From positions 62,001 to 126,000 of the forward strand of contig NZ_JANTYS010000009.1 in NCBI RefSeq assembly GCF_024808255.1: 64,000 bases of DNA, written 5' to 3'. Source of the stretch: Mucilaginibacter dorajii. Its GTDB lineage: Bacteria; Bacteroidota; Bacteroidia; Sphingobacteriales; Sphingobacteriaceae. Shown here piece after piece: positions 44,455 to 53,171 of this stretch; position 1 is the stretch's first letter, and every line of letters starts with the position of its first letter. Below the pieces are notes generated by a model. It did no database searches. It was not told where the DNA came from and saw nothing but the letters and a program-made list of their open reading frames with translations. The translations under genes and the position numbers were made by a program.

Positions 44455-45216
44455 CTATATCTCCTTCGCATCCCCAACCGTAACCCATCCTTCACTCCCA
44501 TTCACTAAGCGAATCCTGATCCAGGTGCCGGTGTTGTCAAGGATCTCTACTTTGGTACCTTCATGTAATACAAAAGCATTTTTGCCTGTGGCCGAAGGCG
44601 CGTTTTTAGCGGTTACCGTACTGCTGAATATGATTGCGTCATGATGCGAGTCGAAATAATGGGTTTGCCGCCCTGCTAAAAATGTAGCACAAACCCCTAT
44701 GATCAAAGCCGCTATGGCCGAGAAGAAAGCTGTCTTTTTTATGCCGACAGAATTGCTAAATCGATACAGGATCAACAATCCAAAACCTGCCAGTATCAGC
44801 AATACTCCACCAATTGCCCAGGTATCTGCAGGCAAAGCCAGGATAAAGCCATGCCACCATTTGGTAATAAAAAACTCCTGCGGCGCTTCTATCTTATCGG
44901 CGGTTTTAGTGTTGGCCAACCTGATGTTGGCATTGATATCTTCATCGCCGGGCGATAACTTGTGGGCCTTTTCGTAATATAACAGCGCGGGGGCAATGTC
45001 GCCGGTTTTGTAGTAGGCATTCCCTAAGTTATAATACAGGGCGATGGATAAGTTACCATCGTCAACCAGTTTCTGATAGGTTACCTGGGCATCTTTGTAT
45101 TTCCCTTTCTGGTACTGATCGTTGCCTTTTTTAAACAACGCGTTGGTGCCATCATTACTAAAAGCAAGTAATGGCGATGCAATGAGCAGCAATATATAGA
45201 TCCAACGCTTTAGCAT
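44455..45216 (-). CDS. batE: BatE-like TPR and SH3 protein
   Basis: A 253-residue protein from the ATG at 45214-45216 (MLKRWIYILLL), which starts one base after the batD stop; an earlier start would overlap batD. Signal peptide, then TPR repeats at about 25-95 (ALFKKGNDQYQKGKYKDAQVTYQKLV, ALYYNLGNAYYKTGD), two membrane helices at about 130-190, and a C-terminal bacterial SH3 domain (VTAKNAPSATGKNAFVLHEG to GSEGWVTVGDAKEI). It is the last gene of the Bat operon, whose exact function is unsettled; it is tied to aerotolerance and envelope stress in Bacteroides. Confidence 0.85.
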   Translation of the reverse strand: MLKRWIYILLLIASPLLAFSNDGTNALFKKGNDQYQKGKYKDAQVTYQKLVDDGNLSIALYYNLGNAYYKTGDIAPALLYYEKAHKLSPGDEDINANIRLANTKTADKIEAPQEFFITKWWHGFILALPADTWAIGGVLLILAGFGLLILYRFSNSVGIKKTAFFSAIAALIIGVCATFLAGRQTHYFDSHHDAIIFSSTVTAKNAPSATGKNAFVLHEGTKVEILDNTGTWIRIRLVNGSEGWVTVGDAKEI

Positions 45217-45217
45217 G

Positions 45218-47056
45218 TTATATTTTATCTTCAATGTCATTGATCATGTTTTTTGCCTTATCAAACATTTGCTGTTCTGATACACCCGATACCGGCGCGT
45301 AGCGGGCCATATCGCACAGGTCCAGGGTTTCCAGCAGTTCGTTGATCAGTGGTTCGTCAAGAGTACGGACTTTTAGTTCCGACGCTATTTTTTCACGGTT
45401 CAAATCTGCCGCTGCAATGTTCAGCTTATCGCTTAAATAGCCATACAAGCCTTTAAACACATCCTCGTAAAACGCGGTCCTGTTGTTGGCCTGTAACTGT
45501 TTTTTAGCGCTGGCCAGGTGTTTGGCGGCAATTTTACCCGCCTTTCGGCTTTTCACCTTCACAACATCGCTGTTACTGGCTTCATACCATTTACCGTAAA
45601 CCCAGGCTCCGGCAAACAACAGCGGACCTAAAGCCAACAGTAAATAATAAGTAGGCGAGCCGTAAAAGCCGTCGCCGTTTTTGGTGAGGCTATCTGCCTC
45701 ATCGCCGGTTTTAATGTAGCGGATGTCTTTATTAAGCAGTTTTACGTCCTGTTTATCGGCGGCACCTAACGATACTACGTTATTTTCGGTAGCGCTTTTA
45801 TCAACCTTAATGTCAAAGCCCTTGGTTTGGGTGCTTACATATCTGCCTGCCGACAGATCGTAATAAGCAAACTTAACCGGATCGATGGTAAAGTTGCCAC
45901 CGTGCCTTGGGATCAGCAGGTAGGTATAAGTACGGGTACCGGTTTCGCCGCTTTCGGCATCGGCAATGGTGTCGGTTACTTTTGGATCGTATTTTTCAAA
46001 ATCGGCCGGGAACTCAGGGGCTACAGGCTTCAGCAGTTTCAGGTTTCCTTTGCCCGATACTACTATCTTATAATTGATAGGCTCGTTTGATTTTACATGT
46101 GTTTTATCAAGCGTCGAGCTGATCTGGAATTTACCAACCGCACCACCAAAACTGGCAGGCTTACCCGCCTCTGGCAATGGTTTTACGTGGATAACCACCG
46201 GCGGACTTTTAATTTTATACTTTACATCGTTATAGCTCACCCCGCCAAAAAAGCTATCAAAGGGATCTTTTGATGCTACGGTTTCGCGCACAATAAAGTC
46301 CATGATCATGGGGTCGATGGTGATGTTACCGGCGTGCTCGGGGAACAATACGTTTTGCTTGATCTCGGTTACATTAAACCGCACGCCGTTAATTACCTGT
46401 ACGCGCCAGGTAGCCGTTTGGCTCATGCTTTTAATTTCCTGGCTATAAAAACCATTCAGATCAGACATTTTTTCTAATTGACTACCCGCCAGGCCAACGC
46501 GGGTATAAATGCGGTAGCTTAATGTTAACTGCTCGCCAATGTAAACGTTGGTTTTATTAACCTCGGCGCGGATATAAAGGTCTTTATTGATATTTCTTGA
46601 TGTGCCCGATATAACATCGCCACCACGGGCCTGCGCTTGTAAAGCCTGCTGCTGGGCGGCTGCATTGGCTTGTGCAGTCGAGGTTCCTTTTACCACCTTG
46701 ATTTTTATCGGCTGGGTTTTTAAGGTTTTACCGGCTACCGCGATAGATGCCGGGCCGATGGTAAATATGCCCGCTTTAATGGCAACCAAATCATAACTGT
46801 AAGCAATGGCTCCCGACGATACGCCGTTGATAACCGTCATACTTTGCGATACGTTGGGACCAGCCTCAACCAAAAAGCCATCAAAATTGGGTGGTACAAA
46901 CTTCTCGGCACTGCTGTTTACCGTAAAAGTGATCTCAAAGCGCTCGGTAGTACCCACCTCGCTTTTATCAACCGATGCCGTGAATTTTACCTGGGCAACA
47001 GCCAACAGAGCGGTACCTAAAAACAGAAATAGCAATATATAAAACTTCAACTTCAT
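45218..47056 (-). CDS. batD: BatD oxygen-tolerance membrane protein
   Basis: A 612-residue protein with signal peptide (ending LAVAQ) and several Ig-like beta domains facing the periplasm (VKFTASVDKSEVGTTERFEITF, the DLYIRAEVNKTNVYIGEQLTL repeat, and a third near residue 310). One transmembrane helix lies at about 475-495 (YLLLALGPLLFAGAWVYG), followed by a cytosolic helical tail. The match to the BatD/BatD-like family is clear. It lies between batC and batE in the expected order. Confidence 0.93.
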   Translation of the reverse strand: MKLKFYILLFLFLGTALLAVAQVKFTASVDKSEVGTTERFEITFTVNSSAEKFVPPNFDGFLVEAGPNVSQSMTVINGVSSGAIAYSYDLVAIKAGIFTIGPASIAVAGKTLKTQPIKIKVVKGTSTAQANAAAQQQALQAQARGGDVISGTSRNINKDLYIRAEVNKTNVYIGEQLTLSYRIYTRVGLAGSQLEKMSDLNGFYSQEIKSMSQTATWRVQVINGVRFNVTEIKQNVLFPEHAGNITIDPMIMDFIVRETVASKDPFDSFFGGVSYNDVKYKIKSPPVVIHVKPLPEAGKPASFGGAVGKFQISSTLDKTHVKSNEPINYKIVVSGKGNLKLLKPVAPEFPADFEKYDPKVTDTIADAESGETGTRTYTYLLIPRHGGNFTIDPVKFAYYDLSAGRYVSTQTKGFDIKVDKSATENNVVSLGAADKQDVKLLNKDIRYIKTGDEADSLTKNGDGFYGSPTYYLLLALGPLLFAGAWVYGKWYEASNSDVVKVKSRKAGKIAAKHLASAKKQLQANNRTAFYEDVFKGLYGYLSDKLNIAAADLNREKIASELKVRTLDEPLINELLETLDLCDMARYAPVSGVSEQQMFDKAKNMINDIEDKI

Positions 47057-47074
47057 GTGTTATCAATATAAGGC

Positions 47075-47824
47075 TTACCAGTCTTTGGCGATCTTTCTTC
47101 TCTCGCCTTTTACCTTTTTGTTTTTTAGCTTGTCCTGTGTCGCTTTTTCATCATTGTTCAGCGCGTCGAGCATCCGCTGGGCATCATCTTTTGATACGCT
47201 GTTGGGTTGCGGCTGCTGTTGTTGCTGATCTTTATTATCCCCGTTTTTGTTATCCGGGTTCTTTTTATCCTGGTCTTTTTTGTCCTTGTCGTCTTTCTTA
47301 TCCTTGTTGTCTTTATTCTTATCGCCCTTATTTTTGTCGTCTTTGTTTTTATCCTTGTCTTTATTTTTGTCCTTATTCTTCTTCTTGTCGTCCTTTTGTT
47401 TTTGAAGCAGCTTTTGGGCGTAGGCTAAGTTATAACGGGTTTGCTCGTCTTTAGGATTTTTCAATAACGATTTTTTGTAGGCGGCAATACTTTCTTCCAG
47501 CTTCCTGTTTGTTAAAAATGAGTTCCCTATATTATGGAAGGCATTGGCCTGAATTTGTTTATCTTTTGATGTGGCCGCTATTTTAGCAAACTGCGCGTTG
47601 GCCTCATCATATTTTTTTTGTTTGTACAACGCATCGCCAAGGTTAAAGTTACCCTGAACGGTTTTAGCAGCCTTGCCTACCGATGCACGGTAATTGGCTT
47701 CGGCCTCTTTATAGTTTTTTGCCTGGTAAGCCTCATTACCCTTTTTGATATACTTTTTTTCCTGCTGGGCAAAAAGGAATGAAGCCTGCAGTACTAATAA
47801 TGCGATGATGATTAATTGCTTCAT
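47075..47824 (-). CDS. batC: BatC TPR protein with Lys/Asp-rich tail
   Basis: A 249-residue exported TPR protein. Signal peptide 1-19 (LFAQQ), three to four TPR units at about 22-140 (KGNEAYQAKNYKEAEANYR, NAFHNIGNSFLTNRKLEESIAAYKKS, RYNLAYAQKLL), then about 65 residues made almost only of Lys, Asp, Asn and Gln (DKNKDKDKNKDD and similar), and a short end. The charged tract is low complexity and probably disordered. It overlaps batB by 4 nt. Confidence 0.9.
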   Translation of the reverse strand: MKQLIIIALLVLQASFLFAQQEKKYIKKGNEAYQAKNYKEAEANYRASVGKAAKTVQGNFNLGDALYKQKKYDEANAQFAKIAATSKDKQIQANAFHNIGNSFLTNRKLEESIAAYKKSLLKNPKDEQTRYNLAYAQKLLQKQKDDKKKNKDKNKDKDKNKDDKNKGDKNKDNKDKKDDKDKKDQDKKNPDNKNGDNKDQQQQQPQPNSVSKDDAQRMLDALNNDEKATQDKLKNKKVKGERRKIAKDW

Positions 47825-48861
47825 GACTTTTTTACCTCAAATAACTTTATAGCACTCAAGCGCATATTTTTGCGGCCCGATATAAAAAACTCAACAAGCA
47901 GCAGCACGAAAGCGATACCCAGGAAAAACTGGAAACGATCTTCAAAATCTTTGAATGATTTGGTGTCTAAAGTTTTGCGCTGCATTTTATTGATCTGATC
48001 CATCACTATCCCCAACCCGCTGTTGGCATTGTTGGCCCTTACATAAACGCCGCCACCTGCCGATGATATATCCTTACACATATCCTCGCTTAATTTACTG
48101 ATCACCTGCTGGCCGGTACTATCGGTATGGAAACCAACCTGCCTGCCATTTTCAATAACCGGGATCGGCGCGCCGGCTTCTGAGCCTACACCCACCACGT
48201 GTACCGATACATCCCTGCTCCTGGCATTTTTGGCGGCATCAACGGCGTTATCCTCGTGGTTTTCGCCATCGGTGATGATAATCATGGCTTTGCCTGTACC
48301 GTTCTTAAAATCGAACGATTGCATGCCCAGGTCTATAGCGGCACCAATAGCGGTACCTTGTGTAGGTACCATATCGGTACTAATGGTATTTAAAAATAAT
48401 TTAGCGGCCGAATAATCGGTAGTGATAGGCAGCTGCACATAGGCTTCGCCGGCAAATACAACAATACCAATACGGTCGCTATGCAGTCTATCAATCAACT
48501 GGGCAATGGCGCGCTTGGCGTTTTCCAGCCTGCTTGGTGCCAGATCCTGTGCCAGCATACTGTTTGATACATCCAGCAGGATCATCAGATCGGCACCCTG
48601 GCGCTTTATATCTTCGGTTTTTGAACCAATCTGCGGATCGGCAATGCCGATGATGAGCATAGCGCAAGCCAGGGCGAAAAAAGAAAATTTCCACCATGGC
48701 CGGGTTGTTGAAACCTGCGGCATCATCAGTTTAACCACCTCCTTATCGCCCAGCGACGCGATGGCTTTGCGTTTCCAATAGCTCACTGCCCAAAAAGCGA
48801 TGAAGAATACCGGGATGATCAACAGCGCCCATAAAAACTGTGTATGTGCAAAACGTAGCAT
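47821..48861 (-). CDS. batB: BatB von Willebrand factor A protein
   Basis: A 346-residue membrane protein. Two N-terminal membrane segments (about 8-28 and 57-77) precede a VWA domain with the metal-ion site DVSNSML (about 96-102) and the later TDGENHED. A C-terminal helix lies at about 313-333. VWA domains bind protein partners through Mg2+ and are the usual clients of MoxR ATPases. It is followed by batC with a 4-nt overlap and is 3 nt after batA. Confidence 0.93.
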   Translation of the reverse strand: MLRFAHTQFLWALLIIPVFFIAFWAVSYWKRKAIASLGDKEVVKLMMPQVSTTRPWWKFSFFALACAMLIIGIADPQIGSKTEDIKRQGADLMILLDVSNSMLAQDLAPSRLENAKRAIAQLIDRLHSDRIGIVVFAGEAYVQLPITTDYSAAKLFLNTISTDMVPTQGTAIGAAIDLGMQSFDFKNGTGKAMIIITDGENHEDNAVDAAKNARSRDVSVHVVGVGSEAGAPIPVIENGRQVGFHTDSTGQQVISKLSEDMCKDISSAGGGVYVRANNANSGLGIVMDQINKMQRKTLDTKSFKDFEDRFQFFLGIAFVLLLVEFFISGRKNMRLSAIKLFEVKKS

Positions 48862-48864
48862 CTG

Positions 48865-49869
48865 TTATGTTAAAGCCCCTTTAAACAGGGTGTTTCTTAA
48901 TAAAAATTCAAGTGATAATAAAGCCAGCGCTAAAATGGCCCAGGGCATAAACATTTCTGTTTTACGGCGATATTGGGTAACATCAATTTTGGCTTTTTCT
49001 AACTTATCAATTTGCGTATAAATATTTTTAAGGGTTTCGTTATTGGTTGCCCTAAAATATTGGCCGCCGGTAATGCTGGCAATTTTTGATAGCGTGCCTT
49101 CATCAATATCTACCGGCATACGCTGGTATTGTACGCCCATAGGTGTTTGTACCGGGTATGGTGCAAAGCCTTTTGTACCCAAGCCTACGGTATAAACCCT
49201 TACACCAAACTGTTTGGCAATTTCTGCAGCGGTTAGCGGCGGTATAGAACCTGCATTGTTTGAACCATCCGTTAATAATATCACCACCTTACTTTTTACC
49301 GGGCTACCCTTTAGGCGATTAACCGCCGTAGCAAGGCCCATGCCTATAGCGGTGCCATCGGTGATCATACCATTGCGGATATCGGCAAACAGGTTGATGA
49401 GCACGCTGTGGTCAATGGTAAGCGGGCATTGGGTAAAGCTTTCGCCGCTGAAGATCACCAGGCCAATACGGTCATCCGGGCGGCCTTTAATAAAATCAAT
49501 AGCGATGTTTTTACCCGCTTCCAGGCGGTTAGGCTTAAAATCTTCGGCCAGCATACTGCCCGAAATATCTGATGCGATAATAATATCGATGCCCTCGGTG
49601 GTGCTATCCTGCCAGCTTAATGACGATTGCGGCCTGGCCAAGGCTACCACCAAAGCAGCAACAGCCAACGAACGCATTACAATAGCGAAATGCCTGAATT
49701 TGGGCAGCATGCTTTTTTTTGCTACCGCGAACCCTCTTATAGTAGGTACATTTAAATTACCCTGTAATTGTTGTTGTTTCCAGATGTACCAGCCAACCAT
49801 CAACGGGATGCTGAGGAACAGCCAGAAAAACGCGGGATGTGCAAATTCTATTCCTTTAAACCAGCTCAT
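48865..49869 (-). CDS. batA: BatA von Willebrand factor A protein
   Basis: A 334-residue paralogue of BatB. Membrane helices at about 12-27 and 62-80 flank a short loop, then a VWA domain with an intact MIDAS motif DISGSML (about 101-107), a later threonine (SFTQCPLTIDH) and TDGSNNAG. A final membrane helix lies near 308-325. It overlaps the upstream gene by 4 nt. BatA and BatB are thought to form a membrane complex whose assembly depends on MoxR. Confidence 0.93.
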   Translation of the reverse strand: MSWFKGIEFAHPAFFWLFLSIPLMVGWYIWKQQQLQGNLNVPTIRGFAVAKKSMLPKFRHFAIVMRSLAVAALVVALARPQSSLSWQDSTTEGIDIIIASDISGSMLAEDFKPNRLEAGKNIAIDFIKGRPDDRIGLVIFSGESFTQCPLTIDHSVLINLFADIRNGMITDGTAIGMGLATAVNRLKGSPVKSKVVILLTDGSNNAGSIPPLTAAEIAKQFGVRVYTVGLGTKGFAPYPVQTPMGVQYQRMPVDIDEGTLSKIASITGGQYFRATNNETLKNIYTQIDKLEKAKIDVTQYRRKTEMFMPWAILALALLSLEFLLRNTLFKGALT

Positions 49870-50822
49870 TTTATCCCCTCTTCTTTATCTGCCTGCGGTA
49901 TAAAGGCCGGTTTGGTATTATTTACAAAGCCGATAGCCTTATCCATACTTTGCTCGTTTTCAAAAGGCAGCGGTTTCTCTTTGGCAAACTTCACCAAATC
50001 GGCTAATACCAATACCTGCCTTAAAGTATTCTTGTTATCTTCAGTAATTTGCAGCGAGCGTAAACTATCAAAGATCTCATCGGTGGTTTGCTCATGTGCT
50101 TTGATGGCATAGCGTTTCTCCAGGTACTCGCGCATTACCTCGCTCAGTTCAATATGGTAGGTTTTAACTTCCTGTTGGTATAATTTCTTGTCGCGCAGTT
50201 CGGCCAGTTTTTGCAGCGCTATGATGTGCGGCGGCAGTATTGGTACCGGTGGCTCAACAATAACCACCTTTTTAGGGCGTGTTTTTAGGTAGTAAATAAG
50301 GCCTGCAATAATTAACAGCACCAGCAAAATACCTACAACCCATTGCCAGTTATCGCGCAGCCAATCCCAAAAAGTATATTCAATGGCAAGCGGCTGTTTA
50401 ATATCATAAAAAGCCTTGGTTGTATCAACCTTAAGCGTAGTAACCTGCAAGGTTACCGATGGCGAATTAACCACACCGCTGCCGGTTTTAAAGGCGTATG
50501 ATGGTATTACATACTGCCCGCTATCAAAGCCGGTTACTGTGTAGGCTTTATGTATGGTTTCGAGGGTGGCATCGCTTTTATCGGCTATGGTATCGGTTTT
50601 TACACCAACAACCACAATCTTTCCGGCAATGGAATCGGGCACCACCGGAAACTCTGCTTTATCTTTTTTATTGAGTTTGATACTCAGGTGCAGCAAGGTT
50701 TGTTCGCCCAGGCGGATGGATGTTCTATCCAGCTTTGCGCCAGCCTGCGGGGCCTGGGCAAAAGCGGTATAAAAAGTACCTGTAAGCAGCAATACCAGGA
50801 AATATTTTAAATGCTTGATCAT
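49866..50822 (-). CDS. Bat-operon membrane protein (DUF4381-like)
   Basis: A 318-residue protein with signal peptide (TAFAQ), a BatD-like Ig domain at about 25-145 (AKLDRTSIRLGEQTLLHLSI), a transmembrane helix at about 165-185 (WVVGILLVLLIIAGLIYYL) and a cytosolic helical part (LQKLAELRDKKLYQQEVKTYHIELSEVMREYL) resembling DUF4381. It sits between DUF58 and batA, overlapping both by 4 nt, so it is surely part of the complex's operon. Confidence 0.8.
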   Translation of the reverse strand: MIKHLKYFLVLLLTGTFYTAFAQAPQAGAKLDRTSIRLGEQTLLHLSIKLNKKDKAEFPVVPDSIAGKIVVVGVKTDTIADKSDATLETIHKAYTVTGFDSGQYVIPSYAFKTGSGVVNSPSVTLQVTTLKVDTTKAFYDIKQPLAIEYTFWDWLRDNWQWVVGILLVLLIIAGLIYYLKTRPKKVVIVEPPVPILPPHIIALQKLAELRDKKLYQQEVKTYHIELSEVMREYLEKRYAIKAHEQTTDEIFDSLRSLQITEDNKNTLRQVLVLADLVKFAKEKPLPFENEQSMDKAIGFVNNTKPAFIPQADKEEGIK

Positions 50823-51700
50823 CTCCGGCCTTCCCGTTTTTTAAATAATGTCATTAATGGTTTTACGTATGATTCATGCGTACCAATGCTGGTAAAATCA
50901 ACACCCGATCTTTTAAAAGTATCGGCAAGTTTAGCGTTCCGCTCACGGGCTACCACGCCAAAAGCCTGGCGTACTTTTTCGTCGGCCGTGTTTACCCACA
51001 TCAGTTCGCCGGTTTCCTCGTCCCTTACCGGGATGAGGCCCAGGTTAGGGAAAACTTCCTCGTGCTTATCATACAGCCTCAAGGCTATAATATCGTGCTT
51101 TTTGTTGGCTATCTTCAACTCATCATCAAAAGCCGGACTGATAAAATCTGACAGGATGAAGGCCGTGCAACGCTTTTTGATAACGCTGGTAAAATACTTA
51201 AGCGCTATGCCCACGTTAGTGCCTTTGTTATCGGGCTTAAAATCTATCAGCTCGCGAATGATCATCAGGATATGGCTGCGGCCTTTTTTTGGCGGGATAA
51301 ACTTCTCTATCTTATCGCTAAAAAATATCACCCCTACCTTATCATTGTTTTGGATGGCCGAAAAGGCCAGCACCGCGCAAAGTTCGGCAGCTACATCCTG
51401 CTTTTGCTGGCTTTGGGTACCAAAGTTTTCAGACCCGCTCACATCCATCAGCAGCATTACGGTAAGCTCGCGCTCCTCTTCAAACACTTTTACGTAGGGG
51501 TGGTTAAAACGTGCGGTAACGTTCCAGTCAATGGTGCGGATCTCGTCGCCAATCTGGTACTCGCGTACCTCGCTAAAGGCCATACCCCGCCCCTTGAAAG
51601 CCGAATGATATTCGCCCGAGAATAAGTGGTTACTTAAGCCACGGGTTTTTATCTCAATCTTCCTAACCTTTTTTAACAGATCCTTGGTATCCTTTGCCAT
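50819..51700 (-). CDS. DUF58-domain protein
   Basis: A 293-residue cytosolic protein. The DUF58 signature is present as GDEIRTIDWNVTARFNHPYVKVFEEE, followed by a degenerate VWA-like fold with MDVSGSENFG. It is encoded between moxR and the Bat membrane genes, where DUF58 proteins are thought to bridge the AAA ATPase and its VWA clients. A 111-bp inverted-repeat element separates it from moxR. Confidence 0.93.
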   Translation of the reverse strand: MAKDTKDLLKKVRKIEIKTRGLSNHLFSGEYHSAFKGRGMAFSEVREYQIGDEIRTIDWNVTARFNHPYVKVFEEERELTVMLLMDVSGSENFGTQSQQKQDVAAELCAVLAFSAIQNNDKVGVIFFSDKIEKFIPPKKGRSHILMIIRELIDFKPDNKGTNVGIALKYFTSVIKKRCTAFILSDFISPAFDDELKIANKKHDIIALRLYDKHEEVFPNLGLIPVRDEETGELMWVNTADEKVRQAFGVVARERNAKLADTFKRSGVDFTSIGTHESYVKPLMTLFKKREGRR

Positions 51701-51702
51701 AT

Positions 51703-51813
51703 GAGCCTCACCTAAATCCTCTCCAAAGGAGAGGACTTTTGATAATCTTTTTTAGAATTTTATGCGCTTTCCTTTTGCCTCCCTCTCCTTTGGAGAGGGC
51801 CGGGGTGAGGCTT
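51703..51813. repeat. GAGCCTCACC...CTCTCC inverted-repeat element, copy 1
   Basis: The left arm AGCCTCACCTAAATCCTCTC, CAAAGGAGAGG (51705-51735) pairs broadly with CCCTCTCCTTTGGAGAGGGC, CGGGGTGAGGC (51781-51811). It exactly fills the space from the DUF58 ATG (51698-51700) to the moxR stop (51812-51814). Copy 2 is at 54219-54320. Confidence 0.8.
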
Positions 51814-52867
51814 ACGGTACCTCTACCGCGTTTAATATGCCCGTAATAATGTGTTCTGTGGTTATGTTTTCTGCTTCAGCTTCGTAGCTTAAGCCAATAC
51901 GGTGGCGTAACACGTCGTGGCAAATAGCGCGAACATCTTCGGGGATCACATAACCACGGCGTTTGATGAAGGCATAAGCCTTGGCAGCCAGGGCCAGGTT
52001 AATGCTTGCCCTGGGCGATGCGCCGTAGGTCATCAGATTTTTATAGTGCGCGAGTTTATACTGATCGGGGAAACGGGTTGCAAAAACAATATCGATAATG
52101 TATTGCTCAATCTTTTCATCCATATAAACCTCGCGTACAACTTTACGGGCACGGATGATCTCCTCGGGCTTAACAATAGGCGATGGTTTTGGCATGCCGC
52201 CCGGTAATATGTTGGAGCGGATGATCCTTTTCTCTTCTTCCTTTTCGGGATAAGTAATTACCACTTTAAGCATAAAACGGTCCATCTGTGCTTCAGGCAG
52301 CGGATAAGTACCCTCCTGCTCAATAGGGTTTTGGGTTGCCAGTACCAGGAACGGATTTGGCAGCGGGAAGGTATTATCGCCAATGGTTACCTGGCGCTCC
52401 TGCATGGCCTCTAACAGCGCGCTCTGCACTTTGGCAGGAGCACGGTTAATCTCATCGGCAAGGATGAAGTTAGAGAACAACGGACCTTTACGAACAATAA
52501 ACTCTTCCTTTTTTTGATTATAGATCATGGTACCCAGCAAATCGGCCGGCAACAGATCGGGGGTGAACTGGATACGGCTGTAATCAACCTGGATAGCTTT
52601 TGAAAGCGTGTTGATGGCCAGCGTTTTTGCCAAACCCGGTACGCCTTCCAAAAGGATGTGCCCATCGGCCAGTAAACCGATCAGCAAACGTTCAACCATA
52701 TATTTTTGACCGATGATCACTTTATCCATCTCCATTTTAAGCAGATCGATAAAAGCGCTTTCGCGTTGTATCATTTCATTAAGCGCCCTGATATCGGTTG
52801 AATACGATGTACTGCCGGTAACAGCACCTGCAGAAACGTTTTCGTTATTACTTTTAAATTCGTCCAT
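51812..52867 (-). CDS. moxR: MoxR-family AAA+ ATPase
   Basis: A 351-residue ATPase. Walker A is GVPGLAKT (75-82), Walker B is FILADEINRAPAKVQSALLEAM (135-156), with sensor motif LATQNPIEQEGTYPLPEAQMDRF. The lid domain is at the C-terminus. MoxR proteins act as chaperones that assemble or insert metal into VWA-containing complexes, here very likely BatA/BatB. First gene of an eight-gene minus-strand operon that ends with batE. TAAGTTTG (52890-52897) may be its -7 box. Confidence 0.95.
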   Translation of the reverse strand: MDEFKSNNENVSAGAVTGSTSYSTDIRALNEMIQRESAFIDLLKMEMDKVIIGQKYMVERLLIGLLADGHILLEGVPGLAKTLAINTLSKAIQVDYSRIQFTPDLLPADLLGTMIYNQKKEEFIVRKGPLFSNFILADEINRAPAKVQSALLEAMQERQVTIGDNTFPLPNPFLVLATQNPIEQEGTYPLPEAQMDRFMLKVVITYPEKEEEKRIIRSNILPGGMPKPSPIVKPEEIIRARKVVREVYMDEKIEQYIIDIVFATRFPDQYKLAHYKNLMTYGASPRASINLALAAKAYAFIKRRGYVIPEDVRAICHDVLRHRIGLSYEAEAENITTEHIITGILNAVEVP

Positions 52868-52889
52868 GAAGCTTTTTTATTTCGAGTAG

Positions 52890-52897
52890 CAAACTTA
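52890..52897 (-). promoter_or_regulatory. Candidate -7 element for the moxR-bat operon
   Basis: TAAGTTTG on the minus strand fits TAnnTTTG, 23 nt before the moxR ATG. A -33 TTG at correct spacing was not found. Confidence 0.4.
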
Positions 52898-53018
52898 AAC
52901 ACACAAACTTTTTTCTGCTAAAAAAATTCCACGTTTAATTGTTAAAATTTGTTAAATGTTTACGTGTTAGCTGTAAATATAGGATTATTTAGGCGCGGGG
53001 AGCGGGTTGCGGGGCTCG

Positions 53019-53096
53019 GGTGCGTAATTCCCTAACAATCAGAAGAGGTGCGGGTAGGTAATTTCCTGGCAATCAAAAGAGGTGCGGGGAGCGATG
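53019..53096. repeat. Short tandem repeat, about 28-34 bp unit
   Basis: Within the 304-nt gap between divergent moxR and the next gene, GGTGCGTAATTCCC...AATCAGAAGA (53019-53046), GGTGCGGGTAGGTAATTTCC...AATCAAAAGA (53047-53080) and a partial GGTGCGGGGAGCG (53081 on) follow each other. The segment is clearly more G+C rich than its surroundings. No gene was seen in the gap. Confidence 0.65.
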
Positions 53097-53171
53097 GGGT
53101 TGAAGTCTTAACGTTTCCTTCATCTTCAAAATAAAACGTATGTTTAGTTTTACGTTGATAACACTGTTTGT

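Noticed and set aside
47137..47454. Long plus-strand frames opposite batC
   Set aside because: They mirror the Lys/Asp-rich low-complexity tract and give Val/Ile/Phe or Cys/Tyr repeats with no fold.
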